From: a bacterium
Lineage (GTDB): Bacteria > Chloroflexota > Dormibacteria > UBA8260 > Bog-877
Direction: 5' to 3'
NCBI GenBank assembly: GCA_021791455.1
Contig: JAJYWM010000313.1
Span: 1-7,857 of the forward strand
Length of the DNA: 7,857 nucleotides
Shown here: positions 1-5,189 of the stretch, piece after piece
How the letters are laid out: each line of letters opens with the position of its first letter
Numbering within the stretch: position 1 is the first letter of the stretch
Notes under the pieces: model-generated
Databases searched by the model: none
What the model was told of the DNA's origin: nothing
What the model saw: the letters and a program-made list of their open reading frames with translations, nothing else
Program-made: the position numbers and the translations under genes

Positions 1-249
1 CGCGAGCCATGGCTCGGCATCGATCCCAAACCGTACGTGGGCGACCCGACGTATGACGCCCTCCAGCACATGCTCAACTGCCCCCTGCGCCTGCAGGCGG
101 ATCCGGAGGGCCTGATCGTGCGCATGGCGGGTCTTCTGGACCTCGACACGAAGCGCCTGCGTCTTTGGCTGTTCGCCCGATGCGTGGTGGAGTCGCAGCG
201 CTCTCCGATGCTGGCCCGCGTCGCCGACAGGCTGCGTCCCCACGAGTGA
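1..249 (+). CDS. APH(6)/streptomycin 6-kinase-family phosphotransferase, C-terminal part (5' end outside window)
   Basis: The reading frame is open from base 1 and ends at a TGA, giving 82 residues of a protein whose start lies to the left. The segment IDPKPYVGDPTYDALQHML (residues 7-25) matches the metal-binding loop and following helix of the aminoglycoside/hydroxyurea phosphotransferase family (APH(6)-type, Pfam APH_6_hur). In that family the Asp of IDPK coordinates Mg-ATP and the GDP.YD motif follows it. The C-terminal pattern LDLD..RLRLWLFARCV and the closing helix are also typical. The catalytic HGDLH loop would lie just upstream of the window. Family members are cytoplasmic kinases that phosphorylate streptomycin-like aminoglycosides or other small molecules. 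The substrate here cannot be told from this fragment. The gene ends 26 bp before the stop of the convergent transporter. Family membership is fairly secure and resistance function is only an inference. Confidence 0.85.
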   Translation, partial: REPWLGIDPKPYVGDPTYDALQHMLNCPLRLQADPEGLIVRMAGLLDLDTKRLRLWLFARCVVESQRSPMLARVADRLRPHE

Positions 250-275
250 CTGCTGGCGCGAAGCGCTGGTTCCGG

Positions 276-1505
276 TCAGGCGGGACTGGGAACCTGGTCC
301 AGGACCCTGGCCCCTGGGATGAGCAGAACCAACCCACACAAGGCAGAGAGCACACCGCTTAGCAAGAACGCCTCCCTCGCCCCGACCGTGGCCGCCGCCA
401 CCCCTCCGAGCAGCATTCCAAGAGGAGTCAGTGTCCCCACCATCACGTATGACACTGAGGACACCCTGCCCATCAGGGCCAGGGGGACCGAGGTCTGAAG
501 CTTGGTGAAGTAGAGTACGTCGCCGTACACAACCAGGCCTGCGGAACCCGCGATCAACAGCGCCACCAGGCCAGGGTTGGGTGCGAATGCGACCAGGGCC
601 AGCAGCACCCCGGAGGAGCTGTAGGCCATCCACATCACCTCAAGCAGGTGCTTGGGTGACCCCAGGCGCGCCACCACCAGGGAGGCGACGACCCCTGCCG
701 CTCCGGCGCTGGCATAGACCAGACCGAGCGCCAGCGGGGTGGCGTGCAACACGTGCCGCACCAGGACCGGCAGGAGCACGAAATACGGACCCATACCGAC
801 GAGGTTCGCGATCGCGGCGCCGCTCAGGAGCAGGAAGAGCCAGCGCCGGGAGGTGATGAAGCGGATACCCTCCCGCGCCTCCGCCACCATGGACTTACCT
901 CTCGAGAAAGTGGTGGCGCGGTGGCGGAGTGCTCCCAGGGCAGTGGCCGATATCAGAAACGTGGCCGTGTCGAAGCCGAACGCCCCCACGGTGCCCACCA
1001 GGGCCACGGCCAGGCCCCCGAGCGCTGGGCCGATCAAGTTCACCGTGAGTTCGTTGCTGGCGCTATTTAGCGCGTTGGCCTGAGCCAGTGCCGCGGTCGG
1101 CAGGATCTCCGGTACCAGAGCCAGAAAGGCCGGTCCCGAGAAGGCATCCGCCGTCCCGAAGATGAGCGCCATCAGGATCATCTGCCACAGCGAAATCAGT
1201 TGCAGGAGCGCCAGTAGAGCCACCGCCGAGACCGCCGCGCCCTGGACCAAGTCGCAGAGGATCAGGGCCATCCTTCTCGGAACCCGATCCACGACAACCC
1301 CGCCCAGCAGTGACAGAGCAACGCTCGGGACTGCCCGCGCAGCCAGCACGTAGGCGAGGCCCACCGGCTGGGGATCGACGCGCAGCGCCTCCAAGGCGAC
1401 AGCCACCGTGAACACGCCGTCGCCCAGCCCGGACACGAATCGTCCCGACCAAAGCAGGCGAAAGTCCCGCTCGCGAAGGGGCAGACCGACTCTGGTCCAA
1501 AGCAC
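276..1505 (-). CDS. MFS transporter, drug-efflux/EntS-like type (409 aa)
   Basis: This is a strongly hydrophobic protein with about twelve predicted membrane helices, the usual length of a major facilitator exporter. The N-terminus PLRERDFRLLWSGRFVSGLG is typical of the MFS_3/EntS-like group. The loop between helices 2 and 3 carries motif A as GGVVVDRVPRR (residues 68-78). Proton-coupled export of a small molecule through the cytoplasmic membrane is the expected role; the substrate is unknown. The frame stays open upstream to a GTG at 1568 (430 aa, with a GAGG seven bases before it). However, a TTCACG-17-TATAGT promoter lies inside that extension, ten bases before the GTG at 1505, and family members usually begin close to the RERDFRLLW segment, so I chose 1505. 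An intermediate GTG at 1514 is also possible. It converges on the APH-family kinase, a pairing that fits a small resistance neighbourhood but does not prove one. No frameshift or missing segment is apparent. Confidence 0.88.
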   Translation of the reverse strand: MLWTRVGLPLRERDFRLLWSGRFVSGLGDGVFTVAVALEALRVDPQPVGLAYVLAARAVPSVALSLLGGVVVDRVPRRMALILCDLVQGAAVSAVALLALLQLISLWQMILMALIFGTADAFSGPAFLALVPEILPTAALAQANALNSASNELTVNLIGPALGGLAVALVGTVGAFGFDTATFLISATALGALRHRATTFSRGKSMVAEAREGIRFITSRRWLFLLLSGAAIANLVGMGPYFVLLPVLVRHVLHATPLALGLVYASAGAAGVVASLVVARLGSPKHLLEVMWMAYSSSGVLLALVAFAPNPGLVALLIAGSAGLVVYGDVLYFTKLQTSVPLALMGRVSSVSYVMVGTLTPLGMLLGGVAAATVGAREAFLLSGVLSALCGLVLLIPGARVLDQVPSPA

Positions 1506-1515
1506 AGGACGCACA

Positions 1516-1544
1516 ACTATATGGCATGGGCGCGATCTCGTGAA
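1516..1544 (-). promoter_or_regulatory. Promoter of the MFS transporter gene
   Basis: Read on the minus strand there is TTCACG (1544-1539), a 17-bp spacer, then TATAGT (1521-1516). This matches the sigma70/SigA-type consensus at four of six positions in the -35 box and, apart from the fourth and fifth bases, in the -10 box, with ideal spacing. Transcription would start around 1509, only about 4 nt before the GTG at 1505, giving a near-leaderless mRNA. No Shine-Dalgarno motif precedes that GTG. The promoter is predicted from sequence alone. Confidence 0.5.
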
Positions 1545-1996
1545 ATCTGGTCTCGTCGGCAGAATCACGCCACAACCTCGGGGTCGAAGCGACGCTCGCC
1601 TCGGCGGGATCGCCGCAGCTGCGCCACCATCCCGGCACCAGTAGATGCGGGAGGAGCAGCCGCAGGCGACTCCGCAGTCAGTGCGAGTCCTCGGGAGAAA
1701 TCCTGGCTTTTGGCCGCATGCAGGGCTCGGTCCGATGAGGCCTATGTTGGTACCTGTTTGTCCGCCGAGCCAAGCAGTCTGCAGAAGGCTCCCGGGAACG
1801 GCGCCGGACCGTACCTGTCACCGCCCAGGCGGGCGGATCGTCGGTCGCCGCTCCGGTCGCTTGGGGCTCCCAGTCTGGGCCTCCCCTCGGGCCGGAATCG
1901 AGATCAATGCAATCGCGGCGCCGGTTGTGTGCCCTGGGAGGAGCCGCCACCTGACCGATGGCGCCGAGAGCCGAGCGCAGGGTCGGAGACAGCTTG
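1545..1996. other. Long non-coding divergent intergenic region with two inverted repeats
   Basis: About 450 bp separate the promoters of the MFS gene and the S9 peptidase gene. Reading frames crossing it give low-complexity Arg/Pro/Ser-rich translations with no recognisable motif, so I see no gene here. Two perfect inverted repeats stand out: GGCTCGG (1724-1730) with CCGAGCC (1765-1771) around a 34-nt loop, and CCGCCC-AGGC-GGGCGG at 1821-1836. Neither is followed by a T-tract. If both flanking genes are (near-)leaderless, these structures lie outside their mRNAs and would act as DNA sites or belong to an unseen transcript. No tRNA or known riboswitch pattern was recognised. Confidence 0.5.
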
Positions 1997-2002
1997 TAAG
2001 CT
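1997..2002 (+). promoter_or_regulatory. -10 box of a leaderless promoter for the S9 peptidase gene
   Basis: TAAGCT fits the TANNNT -10 pattern and is followed by exactly six bases (CGATCG) before the ATG at 2009. That spacing would place the transcription start on the A of the start codon, as in leaderless genes of Actinobacteria and Deinococcus. The nearest purine-rich motif (GGAG, 1985-1988) is 20 bases from the ATG and too far to act as a ribosome binding site. No convincing -35 box is seen. Confidence 0.45.
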
Positions 2003-2008
2003 CGATCG

Positions 2009-3844
2009 ATGTCGGACCTTGAACGCGCCCCGTTGGACATCGCGGAGTTACTCCGGGTTCCGACCTGGCGCGCTTTCGACGTCGATCCATCGGGCCGGGT
2101 TCTGGCCGGGTGTGACGGCGGTGGCACGACGCAGTTGGTGGAGCTGGGAGCAGACGGCAGCCAGACCCAGCTCACCGCCCTTCCGGGCGCCTGCACCGGC
2201 CGGTACGTCCCAGGAGCACGGATGGCGATCGTGGAACACGACCAAGGGGGCGACGAGCGCCACCAATTGTCGCTCCTTAACCTCGATCCACTCCCGGTCA
2301 ATCCGGCGCAATTGGACGAGCTTCTTCCGTTGGTGCGAGACCTACGCTTCTTCCACAACCTGGTTGATGTGACCGCCCACGAGGTGTTGTACACAACCAA
2401 CCGTCGCAACTCTGTCGACTTCGATGTGATAAGTCTCGACCTGAATCGAAGGACGGAGAAGGTTGTCTACGCCGGCGGTGGCGCCGTCGAGGAGGTGGCG
2501 GTCAGCCCTGATTCCGTGCGGGTGGTGCTGGCCTGCTCGACAGCTCGGCCGATGTCGCAGCAGCTCGTGGTGGTCGACTCAGCCAGCGCAGTGGGCCGAC
2601 CCCTGACCGACCCGTCGGAAGCAGCCCAGCACGCAACCCTCAGGTGGCATCCCGATGGCGACAGCCTCTTTGTGACCACCGACCGAGGCCGTGAGCACAC
2701 GATAGTGGCCCGCTTGGAGGTGGGCTCCGCCACCTGGTCGGATCTGATTGCGGACGCGGACCACGATGTCACCGGGTGGGCATCTCCCGACGGCCTCAGG
2801 GTGCTGGTCAGGGTGAACCGGGACGGCGAAGCGCTCCTCGCCATCCATGACGCGACGACGGGCCGGCGGCTCGCCGCGGTGGACATCCCTGAAGGTGGAT
2901 GGGTTGGGGCGCCCGCTGTTCCGGACCCCATCTGGTCGCCGGATTCACGTCTGCTGGCCGTCTCCTTCACATCGCCAACCGTGCCCGGGGACGTGTGGCT
3001 GGTAGACGCCACGACCGGGGCCTGCGCCCGGCTGGTGGACAGCGCAGCGGAGCTGCATGGCCACGTCCCTGGGGAGCCTCGGCTCGTGCGCATCCCCGCC
3101 GATGACCACCAGCAGATCCCATGTCTTGTGTACCACGGCCGGGGGCGGGCCCCAGAAACAGCGAACGGGGCCTCCGTCATCCATGTCCACGGCGGTCCGG
3201 AATCTCAGGCGGTCCGAAATTTCAATCCCGTGGTCCAGGGTCTGGCGGAGGCCGGTTTCACGGTCCTCGTGCCCAATGTGCGGGGCTCCACCGGTTTCGG
3301 CAGGCGCTGGTACTCGGCCGACGATGTCCGGCTGCGGCCCGCCGCCGTGCGTGATCTGGCCGCCCTGCGCAACTGGATTCCCACGATGGGATTGGACTCA
3401 TCTCGGGTGGCTCTTTGGGGGGGTTCCTATGGGGGCTACATGGTGCTGGCGGGGCTCGCCTTCCAGCCCGACCTGTGGGCGGCGGGGGTGGACATCGTGG
3501 GGATCTCCTCGCTGGTCACATTCTTGGAGAACACCTCCTCATATCGACGCGCTCAGCGAGAGCGCGAGTACGGCACCCTCGAGCAGGATCGCGAATTTCT
3601 GGAGTCGATCTCGCCTCTCCACAAGGTGGACCAGATCCGCGCGCCCCTGTTCGTCATCCACGGCGCCAACGACCCGCGCGTCCCGCTGCAGGAGGCCGAG
3701 CAATTGGTGACCGCCCTCAGGGAGCGCGGAGTGCCGTGCCAGCTGCTGGTCTATGACGACGAGGGGCACGGGTTGGCCAAGCGCACCAACCGGCTGGATG
3801 CCTATCCCAGGGCGATAGCCTTTCTCAGGGCCCACCTCGGCTGA
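2009..3844 (+). CDS. S9-family serine peptidase (prolyl oligopeptidase / acylaminoacyl-peptidase type, 611 aa)
   Basis: The protein has the standard two-part S9C layout: an N-terminal beta-propeller (about residues 20-370, with blade motifs such as SPDSVRVVLA and SPDSRLLAVS) and a C-terminal alpha/beta-hydrolase (about 385-611). The catalytic residues are all visible: nucleophile Ser473 in GGSYGG, Asp555 in NDPRVP and His587 in DEGHG. The HGGP motif (394-397) and NVRGSTGFG (423-431) are the usual oxyanion-side elements. Such enzymes cleave short peptides or remove N-terminal dipeptides or acylated residues, with the propeller limiting access to small substrates. There is no signal peptide, so a cytoplasmic location is expected. 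Length is normal for the family and the gene looks intact. The ATG at 2009 is chosen because of the TAAGCT box six bases before it. It is transcribed divergently from the MFS gene and appears monocistronic. Substrate specificity (dipeptidyl versus acylaminoacyl) cannot be decided from sequence. Confidence 0.93.
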   Translation: MSDLERAPLDIAELLRVPTWRAFDVDPSGRVLAGCDGGGTTQLVELGADGSQTQLTALPGACTGRYVPGARMAIVEHDQGGDERHQLSLLNLDPLPVNPAQLDELLPLVRDLRFFHNLVDVTAHEVLYTTNRRNSVDFDVISLDLNRRTEKVVYAGGGAVEEVAVSPDSVRVVLACSTARPMSQQLVVVDSASAVGRPLTDPSEAAQHATLRWHPDGDSLFVTTDRGREHTIVARLEVGSATWSDLIADADHDVTGWASPDGLRVLVRVNRDGEALLAIHDATTGRRLAAVDIPEGGWVGAPAVPDPIWSPDSRLLAVSFTSPTVPGDVWLVDATTGACARLVDSAAELHGHVPGEPRLVRIPADDHQQIPCLVYHGRGRAPETANGASVIHVHGGPESQAVRNFNPVVQGLAEAGFTVLVPNVRGSTGFGRRWYSADDVRLRPAAVRDLAALRNWIPTMGLDSSRVALWGGSYGGYMVLAGLAFQPDLWAAGVDIVGISSLVTFLENTSSYRRAQREREYGTLEQDREFLESISPLHKVDQIRAPLFVIHGANDPRVPLQEAEQLVTALRERGVPCQLLVYDDEGHGLAKRTNRLDAYPRAIAFLRAHLG

Positions 3845-3949
3845 CCGATCCGCTGGGATCCCGCATGCACGCGCCAGGACGATTGAGCCGGATGTTGCCA
3901 CGGCATCTTGTCTTCACGCTTCGATTCGAGCCTATTGGTTGCGGTCGGT

Positions 3950-3980
3950 GTGTGCCACACCGGTGGCATCCGAACCACCG
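3950..3980. repeat. Adjacent palindrome and hairpin in the convergent gap
   Basis: GTGTG-C-CACAC (3950-3960) is an odd palindrome. It is followed directly by CGGTGG (3961-3966), an 8-nt loop and CCACCG (3975-3980), a perfect 6-bp stem. The element lies between the convergent ends of the S9 peptidase and the pilus operon, where a bidirectional transcription end would be expected. There is no T-tract on either strand, so an intrinsic terminator is not well supported. A protein binding site is an alternative. Confidence 0.35.
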
Positions 3981-4051
3981 TGGTCAAAATGGCGCTCCGT
4001 CCTTCTGACACGACGGCCCAGCGGCGATCAGCCCGGCTGCCTTGCCACGTG

Positions 4052-4092
4052 CTCTCCGGAGCCGCCGTGAGGTGAGGGCCAGAGCCGGAGAG
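4052..4092 (-). terminator. Possible 3' hairpin/terminator of the pilus operon
   Basis: CTCTCCGG (4052-4059) and CCGGAGAG (4085-4092) are perfect 8-bp inverted arms around a 25-nt loop. The element starts 14 bases past the stop codon of the lipoprotein gene on the minus strand. Position and stem fit a 3' end structure, but the loop is long and no run of T follows. It may instead be a stabilising 3' hairpin, or chance in GC-rich DNA. Confidence 0.3.
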
Positions 4093-4106
4093 TCCCTGGT
4101 TCGTGC

Positions 4107-4637
4107 TCAGCCCTGCCCGACTATCTCCAGCGCCTGCTGCGTCGTGGCGGTGATGCGGCCGGTGAGGGCGCTCGCCCGGCGGTAGCCTGCGATGGCCCGT
4201 GTCAGCTGACTGTGACTTCGAGCAATCGCAATCGCTTCGATCTCCACGGCTTCGGAGCTGAGTGCCCTCGACTCCTCCATGAGGTCCGCGTCCAGCGCCT
4301 GAGGTGCCCTGTGCGCCAGGCCCTTCAGCTGCCGGGAAACGACCCGAAGCGCCAACTGGGCCGGCCGCGCCAGCGCGGCGAGCTGGGTCGGAGCGAGCGA
4401 TCCAAGCGCCATGTCCAGCTTGCGCAAAGGCAGGTCCATCGCCTGCACGTCGTTGAGGTAGGGGTCCTGGAGCATGTCGATCCTTAACACCTCTGCCTTC
4501 GTCAGCTTGGCCGTCACCCGTGGGGACGAACTCGTCTGAGCACAACCGCTCAGCAGCAGGGCAATCACCAGCAGACCACCGGCGGAGGACAGGAGCATAT
4601 GTCGTGCCGACGGAAACTGGACCTGACTTCGCCCCAC
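4107..4637 (-). CDS. Putative lipoprotein at the end of the Tad-like operon (176 aa)
   Basis: I do not recognise the family. With the GTG start at 4637 the protein begins with a short basic segment (Arg3, Arg12, His13), a hydrophobic stretch (about residues 14-29) and a lipobox LSGC with Cys32. This is a signal peptidase II signal, so a lipid-anchored, extracytoplasmic protein is predicted. The mature part is free of further cysteines, rich in Leu, Ala, Arg and Gln, and looks almost entirely alpha-helical. An ATG at 4598 is also in frame, but it would remove the basic n-region and has no ribosome binding site. The GTG has AGAGG nine bases upstream, immediately after the stop of the preceding TadE-like gene (14-nt gap). 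Co-transcription with pseudopilin genes suggests a role in anchoring or assembling the pilus at the envelope, perhaps analogous to the TadD lipoprotein of other Tad loci. No TPR repeats are visible, so homology to TadD is not claimed. Confidence 0.75.
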   Translation of the reverse strand: MGRSQVQFPSARHMLLSSAGGLLVIALLLSGCAQTSSSPRVTAKLTKAEVLRIDMLQDPYLNDVQAMDLPLRKLDMALGSLAPTQLAALARPAQLALRVVSRQLKGLAHRAPQALDADLMEESRALSSEAVEIEAIAIARSHSQLTRAIAGYRRASALTGRITATTQQALEIVGQG

Positions 4638-4646
4638 TACCCGGGA

Positions 4647-4651
4647 CCTCT
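4647..4651 (-). promoter_or_regulatory. Ribosome binding site deciding the lipoprotein start
   Basis: AGAGG on the minus strand follows the TAG stop of the upstream gene directly and is nine bases before the GTG at 4637. The alternative ATG at 4598 lacks any such motif. This site, together with the need for a basic n-region in the signal peptide, supports the GTG start. Confidence 0.5.
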
Positions 4652-5185
4652 CTACCCGGTCACCTGCTGATTGATGATGCTCGAGGCGCGCAGGGTTATG
4701 GACGTCCCCAGGAGGGGCTCGAGCGGATGGGCCACGTAGATGACGGTGACCTGTAGGGTCGACCAGCTGGAGATGGTGCCGCTGGTCGCCAGAACGCAGA
4801 TCGTCGCATCTCCCGCCACGGGTGTCTGCGAGAGCGCGTTGGCAGCCTGCGCAGTGGTGAAATGGCAGGCTGGGTTGGGTGTCGGCAGCTGGCAGAGGGG
4901 ATTGGGGTCGATGGGCAGTATGTTGGCAGCCTGCTGTCCTGCCGCCACGATGGTCCTGGGGCTGCCGGACTCGCAGAGATCGGACTGGTAGGGGCCGCTG
5001 GTCGGCTTCTGAGCCAGGGAACTTTCCACCAAGGCCTCGCGCGCCCCTCCCTGAGCGGCGTCGGAGACAGCCGAGTTTTGAAAGAAAAGCCATCCCGCGG
5101 CGATGATCCCGAACAGGACAGCGAAGAAAATCGGCGCCACCAGGGCGAACTCCACCACGCTTTGACCGCGGCTGCGATTTGCCAT
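4652..5185 (-). CDS. TadE-like pseudopilin, second copy (177 aa)
   Basis: The N-terminus MANRSRGQSVVEFALVAP is the signature of the TadE family (Pfam PF07811): a basic n-region, then G7/Q8 with Glu12 at position +5, then a single membrane helix (about residues 13-33). In characterised Tad systems TadE and TadF are cleaved at this glycine by the prepilin peptidase TadV, and cleavage is inferred here. The C-terminal strand segment LQVTVIYVAHPLEP and the following ITLRASSII are also family-typical. Between them lies an insert of about 90 residues with four cysteines (71, 98, 107, 130) and Pro/Asn-rich stretches, which suggests two disulfides in the exported part. The ATG lies four bases after the stop of the TadG-like gene and no good Shine-Dalgarno is visible, so translational coupling is likely. 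The protein should sit in the cytoplasmic membrane facing outward as a minor pilin of a Flp/Tad-type pilus. Confidence 0.87.
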   Translation of the reverse strand: MANRSRGQSVVEFALVAPIFFAVLFGIIAAGWLFFQNSAVSDAAQGGAREALVESSLAQKPTSGPYQSDLCESGSPRTIVAAGQQAANILPIDPNPLCQLPTPNPACHFTTAQAANALSQTPVAGDATICVLATSGTISSWSTLQVTVIYVAHPLEPLLGTSITLRASSIINQQVTG

Positions 5186-5189
5186 CAGG

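Noticed and set aside
253..269. CTGGCGC-GAA-GCGCTGG hairpin between the APH and MFS stops as a bidirectional terminator.
   Set aside because: The stem relies on two wobble pairs beyond four GC pairs and there is no T-tract on either strand.
1724..1771. The 7-bp inverted repeat as a tRNA acceptor stem.
   Set aside because: Only 34 bases lie between the arms, far too few for a tRNA, and no T-arm is present.
1521..2372. A 283-residue plus-strand ORF and a 243-residue minus-strand ORF (1678-2409) across the divergent gap.
   Set aside because: Both run into the S9 peptidase gene in the wrong frame, are Arg/Ser/Pro-rich and contain no recognisable motif.
3847..3860. GATCC-GCTG-GGATC hairpin directly after the peptidase stop as an intrinsic terminator.
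   Set aside because: The stem is only 5 bp, cannot be extended and has no T-tract. It may be chance.
3914..3932. A T-loop-like TTCGATTC suggesting a tRNA in the convergent gap.
   Set aside because: The flanking bases do not pair into a T-stem, and no acceptor, D or anticodon arms can be placed.
3802..4545. A 247-residue minus-strand ORF spanning the convergent gap.
   Set aside because: It overlaps both the peptidase end and the lipoprotein gene in other frames and has shadow-like composition.
4638..5093. The upstream extension of the lipoprotein frame to a 328-residue ORF.
   Set aside because: The extra part lies wholly over the TadE-like gene in another frame and its translation is Arg/Gly/Pro-rich. 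The signal peptide begins only after the GTG at 4637.
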